Assembly: GCF_900543425.1 (NCBI RefSeq) | Contig: NZ_UQRQ01000002.1 | Coordinates: forward strand, 124,001 to 188,000 | Source: an uncultured Sanguibacteroides sp. | Lineage (GTDB): Bacteria; Bacteroidota; Bacteroidia; Bacteroidales; Marinifilaceae | DNA length: 64,000 bases | Reading direction: 5' to 3' | Shown: positions 16,893 to 25,965 of the stretch, piece by piece | Numbering within the stretch: position 1 is the stretch's first letter | How the letters are laid out: the number at the start of each line of letters is the position of its first letter | Notes under the pieces: generated by a model | What the model was told of the DNA's origin: nothing | Database searches by the model: none | The model's input: the letters and a program-made list of their open reading frames with translations, nothing else | Position numbers and translations under genes: made by a program

Positions 16893-18301
16893 AATGATTC
16901 TATTTGATTTTTTAGTTTACTGTACAATATTTTACCGGCTTCATTTTTCGGTAATGACTCTACTCGTTTTATCTCAAATGCTGAAGCAACAAGTCTGGTT
17001 TTTTCTACCAATTCCTCCTTTACAGCCTGTAATATATTTGATTCGGTAATGCAAACAATCATTTTCTCATCTGTACCGAAACACGCACATTCTGTCGAAA
17101 ACTTAGACTTAACAATTTGCTCACACTCATCAAGCCCTATGCGCATACCGAATAATTTCAAAAACCTTCCCATTCGCCCCACGATAAAGTAAAAACCGTC
17201 TTCATCCCGATAGGCTATATCACCTGTACGCATCCATCCATTACGTTCATCACCCAATAAAAGATCTTCTTTTGTTTGTGCATATCCCATCGTGACATTT
17301 TTACCCCGATAACACATTTCTCCTTCTTTATATGGTTCTTCGATCAGTTTTCCCGCATCATCGATCAATGATAATTCACCATTCGGTACTGCCCGTCCGA
17401 TACTGCCGACCTTACTAATAGCATACTCCGGTGGTAAGTAAGCCATCCGGGCACTGCCTTCTGTTTGTCCGTAAGTCGCAATCCATTTCATTCCATGGTC
17501 ATGACAATATTCCGCAAATTTCAGATTTAATTTACGTTCCATACGGCCTCCTCCTTGCGTGAGCAATCTAAGGTCAGGAAAACTCATCCGGAAAAATCTC
17601 ATTAAATTAAGAACTTCAAAACTATACGGCACTCCTGTAAAACTACTCGCCTTTTTATCCTTCATAAAAGACCAAAAGGCAGGATCCGTCATATTCAAAC
17701 CGGTAATCAAAATTGTTGCTCCGGCATATAAATGACTAAAAATCATGGAAAGCCCCATTGTATAATAAATTGGAAGCACCATTAAAGCTTTATCCTCGGC
17801 CTTTATTTCGAAAAATGTAGAAATATTCAAGCCGGCTGCTTCTATATTTCTATAACAATGTCGTACTAATTTAGGACTTCCAGTAGAACCGGAAGTCGGT
17901 AATAAATGTGATAAACTATCATGAAGAGCACCGGTTTTTTCACCGGTTTTCAGGATTACATAACCGTATCCGGAAGCAATTTCACCATAATCATATTTTT
18001 CTTTCTGCTCTTTCGGTACACAAAGGTATGCAGGTTTATAACGTTCATTCAATTGTGTAAACAACTCATGATCAAGCCGGGCATTAAGTATGAGCGGTAC
18101 CACACCGGCTCCTAACATTCCCATTGTCCACGCAATTCCACCGACATTATTTTCTACCAGCAGAAAAACCAAAGACCGCCGGGGCAATAATTGCGGCATA
18201 GAACCGATAAAATGAACTAAATCACCATAACGGAGCTCTGCACCTGACGAATCTATAGCAGCAACAGCTTTACTATCTTTTTTATCTATATCCAATAACA
18301 T
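16889..18301 (-). CDS. Acyl-AMP ligase (AMP-forming acyl-ACP/CoA synthetase family)
   Basis: This 470-residue member of the ANL superfamily has the phosphate-binding loop PTSGSTGSPK at about 135-144, TYGQTEGS in the middle, the hinge region RTGDIAYRDEDGFYFIVGR and a C-terminal NEAGKILYSKL whose Lys should be the adenylation residue. It activates a carboxylic acid as acyl-AMP and passes it to a thiol. The four-base overlap with the ACP gene suggests the carrier is that ACP and not CoA. At 470 residues it is somewhat short for an acyl-CoA synthetase. The plus-strand module has no ligase but has a FabD homologue, so the two modules may differ in how acyl units enter. Confidence 0.82.
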   Translation of the reverse strand: MLLDIDKKDSKAVAAIDSSGAELRYGDLVHFIGSMPQLLPRRSLVFLLVENNVGGIAWTMGMLGAGVVPLILNARLDHELFTQLNERYKPAYLCVPKEQKEKYDYGEIASGYGYVILKTGEKTGALHDSLSHLLPTSGSTGSPKLVRHCYRNIEAAGLNISTFFEIKAEDKALMVLPIYYTMGLSMIFSHLYAGATILITGLNMTDPAFWSFMKDKKASSFTGVPYSFEVLNLMRFFRMSFPDLRLLTQGGGRMERKLNLKFAEYCHDHGMKWIATYGQTEGSARMAYLPPEYAISKVGSIGRAVPNGELSLIDDAGKLIEEPYKEGEMCYRGKNVTMGYAQTKEDLLLGDERNGWMRTGDIAYRDEDGFYFIVGRMGRFLKLFGMRIGLDECEQIVKSKFSTECACFGTDEKMIVCITESNILQAVKEELVEKTRLVASAFEIKRVESLPKNEAGKILYSKLKNQIESL

Positions 18302-18313
18302 TTTATGATTCGC

Positions 18314-19066
18314 TTATATGGTAGCACAACCATCAACACCCAATATCTGTCCGGATATATATGAAGCTCTTTCCGATGCTAAAAAAGCACAGGCATTAGC
18401 AATATCGGATGGGGTTCCCAAACGCCCCAACGCAATCTTCTGAATGCGTAAATCAATCTTATCCGCACTTTCCTCGTAAAGTTCTGTGAAACGTTCCGTT
18501 TTAATAATGCCCGGAGCAACGGCATTCACACGTATTCCCATCGGGGCCAATTCCTTCGCAGCCGATCTGGTTAATGAAATAACGGCCCCTTTCGTTGCCG
18601 AATAGGCAACTTGTCCAGGAGAACCGACAACTGCCGTTACAGAAGCGATATTAACAATAGCCCCCCCTCCTTTACGTCCCATAAGACGCGCAACTAACTG
18701 TATCAATTCTATGACAGCAATAACGTTAACCCGGAACATAAATTCAGTCTCGTCCCGCGTAATCATTCCTAGTTTACGATTAAACACTACTCCTGCATTA
18801 TTGACAAGGGTATCTATACGTCCTTCCGCTTTATAGATATTTGTTATCGCATTTTTTACCGCCAAAGAATCTGTCACATCAAAAGAAACCGGATAAATCT
18901 TTCCTTCGTTTTCTTTACTTATACATTCCGCCCAAGAATCCATCAGACCTTCTGTACGATCACAAGCATATACGATCGCTCCGTCTGAAGCAAACTGTTC
19001 TGCTATCACTTTACCGATCCCTTGAGCTGCTCCCGTTATAATGCAAACCTTTTTATCTAATAACAT
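18314..19066 (-). CDS. Short-chain dehydrogenase/reductase (FabG-like)
   Basis: This 250-residue classical SDR has TGAAQGIG at 11-18, NNAG at 89-92, and the catalytic Ser142, Tyr155 and Lys159 (YSATK). The C-terminal VAPGIIKTERF and SGQILGVDGC blocks are typical of FabG-like 3-ketoacyl-ACP reductases. Placed between another SDR and the acyl-AMP ligase, it probably reduces a ketoacyl-ACP made by the KAS III. A sugar or alcohol substrate cannot be excluded. Confidence 0.82.
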   Translation of the reverse strand: MLLDKKVCIITGAAQGIGKVIAEQFASDGAIVYACDRTEGLMDSWAECISKENEGKIYPVSFDVTDSLAVKNAITNIYKAEGRIDTLVNNAGVVFNRKLGMITRDETEFMFRVNVIAVIELIQLVARLMGRKGGGAIVNIASVTAVVGSPGQVAYSATKGAVISLTRSAAKELAPMGIRVNAVAPGIIKTERFTELYEESADKIDLRIQKIALGRLGTPSDIANACAFLASERASYISGQILGVDGCATI

Positions 19067-19077
19067 AGTATTTTTAT

Positions 19078-19842
19078 CTAATTCAGTAATCGCCCTCCGT
19101 CAAGTACCAAATCTTGTCCAGTCATATAAGAGGAGGCATCAGATAACAAAAAAACGCATCCCTGAGCAATTTCTTCCGGTTGGGCATAACGTTTAAAAGG
19201 ATATTTTTTCTTATCATTCTCTATGTCTTCCTGCGATAAAGACACTGTTTGTAAAAAAGGTGTCTCTACCATAGCTGGACATACAGCATTACATCGAATA
19301 CCTTTTGCAGCCAATTCCAGGGCAGCGAATTTCACAAATCCATGAAGTGCACTTTTAGACGCTCCATATATCCCGTTTCCTGGTTTAAACGAAAACACGC
19401 CTGCTACCGAGACTAAATAAACCAAAGAAGAGACTTTACTGAGTTTTTTCTTCTTAACAAGTAATTTTGTTAATAACACAGGAGCAAAAAAGTTAATATC
19501 AAAAACCCGATAAAAATCTTCTCTGGAATAAAAAGGGATTGTTTTAGTTATACCGATACCAGCGCAAAAAACAACCCCATCTAAGATAGACAACGTATCA
19601 ATCAAAGCTGTTAATCCCTCGTCAGTAGATAAATCCGCTACCCGTATTTCATGGTTCTGAATACAATTTTCTGTTTTCAGTAATGACAATGTTTCTTTTA
19701 GGCCTTCTTCATTGATATCTGCCAATATAAGTTTTGCACCTGCCATAGCACAGGCAATAGCCGTACACCGTCCGATACCGGAAGCACTACCTGTAACCAT
19801 GATTGTTTTATTTCTCAAAGCAAACGGAAGTTCCGGATTCAT
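19078..19842 (-). CDS. Short-chain dehydrogenase/reductase, paralogue of the plus-locus SDR
   Basis: This 254-residue SDR has TGSASGIG at 17-24 and catalytic Ser145, Tyr159 and Lys163 (YGASK). Its C-terminal half (CPAMVETPFL, RYAQPEEIAQG, FLLSDASSYMTGQDLVLDGG) matches the SDR at 37824-38561 more closely than the neighbouring SDR. Its start codon overlaps the stop of the ACP at 19842-20072 by one base (TAATG). The same ACP/SDR association is found in the plus-strand locus, supporting 3-ketoacyl-ACP reduction as the role, by inference. Confidence 0.82.
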   Translation of the reverse strand: MNPELPFALRNKTIMVTGSASGIGRCTAIACAMAGAKLILADINEEGLKETLSLLKTENCIQNHEIRVADLSTDEGLTALIDTLSILDGVVFCAGIGITKTIPFYSREDFYRVFDINFFAPVLLTKLLVKKKKLSKVSSLVYLVSVAGVFSFKPGNGIYGASKSALHGFVKFAALELAAKGIRCNAVCPAMVETPFLQTVSLSQEDIENDKKKYPFKRYAQPEEIAQGCVFLLSDASSYMTGQDLVLDGGRLLN

Positions 19843-20072
19843 TACAACTTAGATTTTACGATATTGTACAAATCTTCTATTGTTACAGCCTGACGCATTT
19901 CTTCACTTTTTATCGTCACGTTGTACTCCTCATCTATCATTCCGATAATGGATAGTGCAATAATCGAACTATATTCTTCCAGTTCATGGAAAACAGTTCC
20001 CGTTTTAAACTCATGACGATCCGTATCGTCAAATTGTTCTGCAAACTTGTCGATGAATTTATTTATCTCCAT
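19842..20072 (-). CDS. Acyl carrier protein (minus-strand module, copy 1)
   Basis: This 76-residue ACP-like protein has AEQFDDT near 11-17 and the predicted pantetheine Ser36 in EYSSIIALSIIGM. The Asp that normally precedes the serine (DSL) is replaced by Ser. The sequence is clearly related to the plus-strand ACP at 36512-36739, which shares AEQFDDT and the SIIAMVDDE helix and also lacks the Asp. It lies 14 bp after the ATP-grasp gene and overlaps the following SDR by one base. It probably carries the acyl group for this module. Confidence 0.85.
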   Translation of the reverse strand: MEINKFIDKFAEQFDDTDRHEFKTGTVFHELEEYSSIIALSIIGMIDEEYNVTIKSEEMRQAVTIEDLYNIVKSKL

Positions 20073-20086
20073 AATTCATAAGTTAT

Positions 20087-21073
20087 TTAATGTATTTTAC
20101 TCAATACTTTGCGATATTCTTTCCAGAGTCCTTTATTGTATAATTGCTGGAAATCATGATCAGCATTATCATTGGCTTCTATTAAAGAAAAGTTACCGTT
20201 TACTCCTATTACTACATCCCAACCGATATACCTGACTGTTGGTATCATACGCGCAGCTTTTTCTACAAATAATTTACACTCTTCCCAACAAGGTATTTGA
20301 AACCCTACAATTTGTTTACCGGTAAGCGGATGACATATATAGGTATTATCGAACATATCATAACCGAGGGAATTTATTACCCCACTTTGAATATCTATAT
20401 TGGCACCAATCCCTTGAAAATGAAAATTATCTACATTATTTTTATTATTTCCCATACGAATTCTTGCATTCATCAAATAAACTTCATCTGTTTTTTCATT
20501 ATAAACAGTAACAATTCTGATTGTATTGATGGACCAGGGATGAAATGAAGCCAATTCATCATTTTCAATTATCGGTTCTTCCAATATATAATTCGCCTCT
20601 TTTTTAGTCTGTAATTGCTGATAAAGTTTCTCTACATTAACATCTGAAGATTGAAGTTTTTTTATACCGATACCTCTAAAAGAAGAAATATCCTTAAGAA
20701 AAACAACCTCATAATTTTTAAAAAAATTGCAGAATTCCTGAAAGGTACAAGTAGATACATCTAACCAATTACGTCCCAAATAAGCCGAAAAATGACGATT
20801 AAAACGAGCTTTGTCTCTGCATAATTCTCTATCCGTCAATGTAGGATTACATATTGCTTGTATCTTTTTATGCCGGCGAAAGGTGATAAACTCTTTTCTT
20901 CCTGAATGCCTCAGATAAAAGAAACGATAAGCGAAATAGTCATTTATTGATGCTCCATGGATAAAAAAAGCAATCATCCAATCCACAAAAAATACACCTT
21001 TCCACCATAAACTTCTTTTTTCTTTTTCAAATCGATTCTGACATTCTTTAAATCTTGAAAAGACATACAACAT
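20087..21073 (-). CDS. ATP-grasp family protein (sugar-transfer-associated type)
   Basis: This 328-residue protein resembles the ATP-grasp family associated with sugar transfer (Pfam ATPgrasp_ST). Visible elements are a Lys in VFLKDISSFRGIGI near 130-145 for the ATP site, a central LEEPIIENDELASFHPWSINTIRIV block, NARIRMGNNKNNVDNFHFQG and a C-terminal IGWDVVIGVNG...LIEANDNAD strand carrying Mg-binding acidic residues. Such enzymes form amide or ester bonds with ATP. Lying between NeuD-like acyltransferase and ACP genes, it may attach an amino acid or acyl group to a sugar. The substrate is unknown. Confidence 0.72.
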   Translation of the reverse strand: MLYVFSRFKECQNRFEKEKRSLWWKGVFFVDWMIAFFIHGASINDYFAYRFFYLRHSGRKEFITFRRHKKIQAICNPTLTDRELCRDKARFNRHFSAYLGRNWLDVSTCTFQEFCNFFKNYEVVFLKDISSFRGIGIKKLQSSDVNVEKLYQQLQTKKEANYILEEPIIENDELASFHPWSINTIRIVTVYNEKTDEVYLMNARIRMGNNKNNVDNFHFQGIGANIDIQSGVINSLGYDMFDNTYICHPLTGKQIVGFQIPCWEECKLFVEKAARMIPTVRYIGWDVVIGVNGNFSLIEANDNADHDFQQLYNKGLWKEYRKVLSKIH

Positions 21074-21097
21074 ACTCGCTCAATATTTAAATTTATT

Positions 21098-21724
21098 CTA
21101 TAAAATTTTTGCAGGTACACCAAAAACCGTTGTACCGGGTTTTACTTTTCGCATCACGAAAGAACAAGCTCCGACTTTGGCTCCTTGTCCTACAATAACA
21201 TTATGACTGATAACAGCATGAGTGTGAATCGAAACCTCATCTTCAACAATTATACCTCCTACACAAACAACCTGCGTATCAATTCTAACTTCGTTACCTA
21301 TCCGGGCATCATGACCAATTACAGTATAAGATTGTATCATATTGTAATTACCAATACAAACATCGGCTCCAATAGAAACAAAAGCCCCGATAAGATTGCC
21401 ATGTCCCATTTTCACATTCGTTCCGATACGGGCCGTTTTATGAATGATATTCACAAATTTTCCACCCTTGGCTTCAATAGTTTCAGTACATCCGACACGA
21501 CAATTTCCCCCAATAGAACTAATGAAAACATCATTTTGCTGAGGTATATATTCACAAATTCTACCCAATAAAGGAGGATAATGCTCAAATCCATCGAGCA
21601 CCTGAAGGTTATCATCCAAAAATCCTTTAATACTGAAATCCTCCCCATATCCTACGGATTCATTAGCTAAATCATATACCGTACGTCCCATTCCACCGGC
21701 ACCTATGATAATTAAATTTTTCAT
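21098..21724 (-). CDS. NeuD/PglD-type acyltransferase (minus-strand module)
   Basis: The 208-residue protein has an N-terminal nucleotide-sugar-binding Rossmann segment (IIIGAGGMGRTVYDLA) and a C-terminal left-handed beta-helix built of hexapeptide repeats, ending VPAKIL. A His in IGHDARIG is at the place of the catalytic base of PglD-type enzymes. PglD and NeuD relatives acetylate amino sugars or sialic acids. The close relative at 38569-39192 lies beside the matching ACP/KAS III/SDR set, so acyl-ACP rather than acetyl-CoA is a plausible donor here; that is an inference. Confidence 0.85.
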   Translation of the reverse strand: MKNLIIIGAGGMGRTVYDLANESVGYGEDFSIKGFLDDNLQVLDGFEHYPPLLGRICEYIPQQNDVFISSIGGNCRVGCTETIEAKGGKFVNIIHKTARIGTNVKMGHGNLIGAFVSIGADVCIGNYNMIQSYTVIGHDARIGNEVRIDTQVVCVGGIIVEDEVSIHTHAVISHNVIVGQGAKVGACSFVMRKVKPGTTVFGVPAKIL

Positions 21725-21745
21725 TTTCAGTTTTTATCTAATTAT

Positions 21746-23116
21746 TTAAAACAACTCATCTATTTTTTTACCGTCAAATTCTGAATAGATAGACAAAGAC
21801 CGTCGTGTAGCTATACTTTCAGATACATACTTTTCAAAATCTTCCTGAGAAGCGATTTCCCAAACAGCCTCTTTATCTGTTGGATTAAGATACTTGGGTC
21901 GAAAAGCCGGATAACACAATTTACCAACCTTTTTCCCCATAGCAAGAGCCTCATAAAGTACTGTCGAATTTTCACCTATAATATGTATAAAGCTATTGAG
22001 TACAACATTGGAATTGATCTTATTATCCTGTAAAAGGATGTTCTTCCGACAATCTATAACAATCCGATGTTTTCTTTGCAATATTTCCATCGGATGAGGA
22101 CGTATATGAAAAGTATAGGCAGGATTAGCTTCTGCTAAAATTTCAACGATATTCACAATTTTATCTGTTATTTCCGGATCTGAAATAATCAGAATATCTT
22201 TATCTGAAAATGGGAGTATTGTACTTAATTTCTTTAGCAACAAAGGAAATGCCCATCCAATGTTTATTATCCGGTTTTCATCAATGCCATACACATTTCG
22301 AGGAGGCATATTACCAAAGGCAAAAAAATAATCCGGGGTGAACAAAGATTCACGCCGACCGGAATATACTGATGTCTCCCCATAAGTAATACCATGCTGA
22401 AACTCTATTGTTGTTATTCCCCTTTTTTTGGCTTCAACCATTTGAGGTAAAAATGCGACTCTGGGAACAACCAAAACCCGTTTAGGCGATAGCTTCCTAT
22501 AAACATTCCTGTAAAAATAAGCCAAGGCTCGATATTCCATTATTTTACGGATTGCACATTTTCTATCATTCTCAGAATAGGGAACTAAATGGTTCACAAT
22601 TTCAAAAAGCCGGTTAAATTGATTTTTATATTTTTTACCGAATCTACGTGAAAATAAAATGGCATAGAGTCGGGCAAAAACATCGAAAACATCTGTAAAT
22701 ACTACCATTTTCGCATGAATACGTGGAGTACAGTGAACACCGGCTCTACTTCGTTCAAAAATCAGACAATTATTTTTTAACGAGCTAAATTCTATAACTG
22801 GGTCTGTAAATTTATCAATATAAAGGTTATCTACTTTTTCGACCCGATGAAAAGGAAAAATAATGTTATCGATATGACCACGTTTTATGCTTAATTTTAA
22901 CAGGTGCCAAAATGATATAAAAAAAGACAGAATAGCCTTTCTTTTCTGTAATGGAGAAGTAAAAGGCATTATTTCTAATCCATTCGTTTTTATATAAAGT
23001 CTTCTGATATCCGCCCGTATAATATTATACACATAATCACCGGCCACATAACAAGTATAACAACCACTCTCTTCTTCTTTTTTCACAAATTCCTTAAGGA
23101 GAACTTCTTCGTCCAT
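21746..23116 (-). CDS. Putative glycosyltransferase (GT-B-like, unassigned)
   Basis: The 456-residue soluble protein has a C-terminal half that looks like a GT-B nucleotide-sugar-binding domain. Supporting signs are FQHGITYGETSVYSG near 240, HIRPHP near 335 and a late GENSTVLYEALAMGKKVG block, similar to CDP-glycerol-phosphotransferase and Kdo-transferase-like enzymes. The N-terminal half is basic and not recognised. It is the only recognisable glycosyltransferase besides the PglC-type initiator in the 19-kb minus operon. Donor and acceptor are unknown. Confidence 0.6.
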   Translation of the reverse strand: MDEEVLLKEFVKKEEESGCYTCYVAGDYVYNIIRADIRRLYIKTNGLEIMPFTSPLQKRKAILSFFISFWHLLKLSIKRGHIDNIIFPFHRVEKVDNLYIDKFTDPVIEFSSLKNNCLIFERSRAGVHCTPRIHAKMVVFTDVFDVFARLYAILFSRRFGKKYKNQFNRLFEIVNHLVPYSENDRKCAIRKIMEYRALAYFYRNVYRKLSPKRVLVVPRVAFLPQMVEAKKRGITTIEFQHGITYGETSVYSGRRESLFTPDYFFAFGNMPPRNVYGIDENRIINIGWAFPLLLKKLSTILPFSDKDILIISDPEITDKIVNIVEILAEANPAYTFHIRPHPMEILQRKHRIVIDCRKNILLQDNKINSNVVLNSFIHIIGENSTVLYEALAMGKKVGKLCYPAFRPKYLNPTDKEAVWEIASQEDFEKYVSESIATRRSLSIYSEFDGKKIDELF

Positions 23117-23175
23117 ATATATCCCTTATATTTAGTATTATTTGTACAGAGAAAATTCAAATCGATAAAACATTT

Positions 23176-24639
23176 CTACTTCAAATCGATAATTTCCGGT
23201 CTTTTCACCAGTTGTACAATCATGGCAGCTGTTTTACCAAGTGACGTACGATTCATTAAAAGAAATACAATCAAGGGAAGCAATAACCATATAAAATGCC
23301 CTCTCTCTGAAAAAAAGTATGTTGCCACTAAAGTAAATAGATATGGGACACTTATTCTTACTGGAAAAGCCATTTCTAAAACTTTCAAAAATTTGAATGG
23401 CTCTCCCATTACTTTTAATGTATACAGAGCACATTGATACGTAAATAAAACATAACTTACAAGAGTAGCCACAAGTATTAAATCATAAGAAAAATTGAAT
23501 ACACGAATAAATAAAAATAAAAGACCTATATTCACAATTAAAGAAATACAGGAAATACAAGAAATTCTTCTTTCTTTATTTTGTGCCATTAAAAAAGTAT
23601 TTAATCCAAAAGCATTAGCATAAGGCAATATCGTTAAGGCTGCAACGCAAAGCATACGTTGTATATCCCCATATTTCGGCATAAGCAAACAAAGCAAGTA
23701 AAAAGCTGGAAAAGCCAGATATACCAAGCCGTGTACAACCATAAGATAACTGTTGCGTATCATTAAAATAACTGACTTACATTCTTCAAAATTATTTCCT
23801 TTCAATTTTTGTATGATTTTAGGAAATACAATGTATCCGAAAGCTTCCAGAAATAGGAGAATGGCATGAGCTAGTGTATATGCAAAACTGAATTTTCCAT
23901 AATCGGAAACAGAATAATAGGCACTAACAAAAGAAGAGGTCGAAAACATAATAAGATAAAAAGCTCCATTGTAGAGAAATAACCAAAATCCTTTAAAAAA
24001 AACGGTATTCATACTGCTACAGGAAATAGCCCCTTTTATCGTTATTTGTTTCCTAAGTATAAATACGGCGAAAGCCAAACTCTGGCCTAACATATAAGCC
24101 CCCAATAAATACCACAATGTGTTGACCGGAGAGAAAATGACGGCTAAAAAGAAAAGTAGCGGAATTATCGATTGAAAAAAAGCCAGTTCCAACAGACGAT
24201 TCTTTACCCGGTATATAGAAGAAAAAACTTTATTGAAATTCCAAACAATAATTGTATACAATATAGCCGGAAGATATATTCCAATATCATATTTTAACAA
24301 AAAACCGAAATGGGCATACTTAATAATAATAAAACTGAGGATCACCAAAATATTTAAACCGATAGTTATAATAATAGATGATAATATATGACTGGAGCTA
24401 CGTTCTTCGACCTCCCTATCCTGTACCAAAAGAATATTAATTGAATTAGAAATTCCAAAATCAATAATATTATAAAAATTGATCAGAAGTAAAATAAAAC
24501 TCCAGACTCCGAAACCAACCGGTCCTAATTTAAGTGCAATATAAAAAGAGGCTATGAATTGGAAAGCATAGGTAACATACCGTGTACCTACATAAAGAAA
24601 AATCTTATTTCTTAATATTGTGGATAAAAACTTAAACAT
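23176..24639 (-). CDS. wzx: Wzx-type O-antigen/capsule flippase (MOP superfamily)
   Basis: This 487-residue integral membrane protein has about 12-14 hydrophobic helices throughout and the N-terminal features of polysaccharide flippases (FGVWSFILLLINFYNIIDFGIS near 45-65). It should move undecaprenyl-linked repeat units across the inner membrane. Its start overlaps the preceding polymerase-like gene by eight bases. With that gene it forms the Wzx/Wzy pair of the minus-strand locus. Confidence 0.85.
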   Translation of the reverse strand: MFKFLSTILRNKIFLYVGTRYVTYAFQFIASFYIALKLGPVGFGVWSFILLLINFYNIIDFGISNSINILLVQDREVEERSSSHILSSIIITIGLNILVILSFIIIKYAHFGFLLKYDIGIYLPAILYTIIVWNFNKVFSSIYRVKNRLLELAFFQSIIPLLFFLAVIFSPVNTLWYLLGAYMLGQSLAFAVFILRKQITIKGAISCSSMNTVFFKGFWLFLYNGAFYLIMFSTSSFVSAYYSVSDYGKFSFAYTLAHAILLFLEAFGYIVFPKIIQKLKGNNFEECKSVILMIRNSYLMVVHGLVYLAFPAFYLLCLLMPKYGDIQRMLCVAALTILPYANAFGLNTFLMAQNKERRISCISCISLIVNIGLLFLFIRVFNFSYDLILVATLVSYVLFTYQCALYTLKVMGEPFKFLKVLEMAFPVRISVPYLFTLVATYFFSERGHFIWLLLPLIVFLLMNRTSLGKTAAMIVQLVKRPEIIDLK

Positions 24640-25957
24640 AATGACATTCTATGCACTGTTCATCGTTCAGTTTTGCCACTCGTGACATAAGAAATATCAC
24701 AAACATTAACATGGTTAACGAATAGCTCACCATTGCCACTTTCGTAGAATGAATAAAAAAATAAGCTGCAAATAAAAAAACAGCCATTTTATATGGATTC
24801 TTCGAAAGGAATAATCTCAACATATAATAACCGCAAATAAGTAAAAAAACGATATTAACAACAAAATTAATATATCCTATATCTCTATTTCCTGTAACAG
24901 TAAAACTACTTCTATCCAAATAACTTAGATTAAAAAATGAAGATCCGATTAAAGTTTTAGGTGTAACTGCAAATTCCAAAGTTGCCTGGGTATAGTCCAT
25001 CGAACCGGACCCCAACTTAGCAAAAATGAAAAACAAATCGTCAATATTAAGTAAGGAATAAATGAAAAACGAACCGGTCAATATCAAAATTATAATTGCA
25101 AAATTTTTTAAGAATGTTTTCTTATTTATAAAAAACATATTGTGGATAAGATAAAAAATCACACATAACAATACAGCTAAAATATTCGTTGTAGATCCAG
25201 CTAAAAGTAATATCAATAAGAAAACCAACAGAGTAACTATTATATATTTGTTTTTTTTAATATAATACAATGATAAAAACAGGGCCGGAAATAACATAAA
25301 TGTTAGAATATGCGGTTCATGATAAATACCTAACACGAATCCCTGATCTTGAAAAAAAGGAATTCTTATATCAGAGGAGACAAGGAAAACCGAGAGATAA
25401 TATGGTAAATAATAATCCGCACCCAAATTGTTATAATTATCACTAAACAAATCATATCTTGTATTTACAGAATTCATCTGAGGATTTATACCTGTTTTTA
25501 TCAATAAATACATAAATACGCAACTAAAAATACACAAACCGACAAGCCATAAATATCCGCGAGATATAAACCATAAGGATTTTGCTGTTGTATAATATCT
25601 TCGATAATCTTTAAACAGATTATGTAATATCAGATAAAAAACCGTATTCAAAGTTAAATAAATCAATGCTGACTTCCATCCTGTATCGGTCAAAATAGCC
25701 GAAAAAAAATTGCATACATTTAAAATCAAATAAATATAAAAAAGAGCATCTTTTCGAGGAATAGTAAATGGTTTGTTAAATCGTACGGATACATATAAAA
25801 TATTGAATCCCAGAAACAGGAGCATATTGACGTAACGATCGTACTGTCCGAATAATAAATAAGGTATAATCGAATAACTTGTTGACAGATTCAGTAACAC
25901 CATAAATGAATCTATAAACAAGAGCGATTTGGAAAGACCTTTAAAAGAATGAATCAT
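24632..25957 (-). CDS. Wzy-like polysaccharide polymerase (multi-pass membrane protein)
   Basis: The protein is about 441 residues with roughly 10-12 hydrophobic helices and a large extracytoplasmic loop near the middle (around the DLFSDNYNNLGADYYLPYY region), the architecture of Wzy polymerases. Sequence conservation in this family is too low for firm assignment by motif. I prefer the ATG at 25957 (MIHSFKGL) over one 12 codons upstream, because it removes an overlap with the upstream gene and leaves an 8-bp gap. It overlaps wzx by eight bases. Confidence 0.7.
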   Translation of the reverse strand: MIHSFKGLSKSLLFIDSFMVLLNLSTSYSIIPYLLFGQYDRYVNMLLFLGFNILYVSVRFNKPFTIPRKDALFYIYLILNVCNFFSAILTDTGWKSALIYLTLNTVFYLILHNLFKDYRRYYTTAKSLWFISRGYLWLVGLCIFSCVFMYLLIKTGINPQMNSVNTRYDLFSDNYNNLGADYYLPYYLSVFLVSSDIRIPFFQDQGFVLGIYHEPHILTFMLFPALFLSLYYIKKNKYIIVTLLVFLLILLLAGSTTNILAVLLCVIFYLIHNMFFINKKTFLKNFAIIILILTGSFFIYSLLNIDDLFFIFAKLGSGSMDYTQATLEFAVTPKTLIGSSFFNLSYLDRSSFTVTGNRDIGYINFVVNIVFLLICGYYMLRLFLSKNPYKMAVFLFAAYFFIHSTKVAMVSYSLTMLMFVIFLMSRVAKLNDEQCIECHYV

Positions 25958-25965
25958 AAAAAAGG

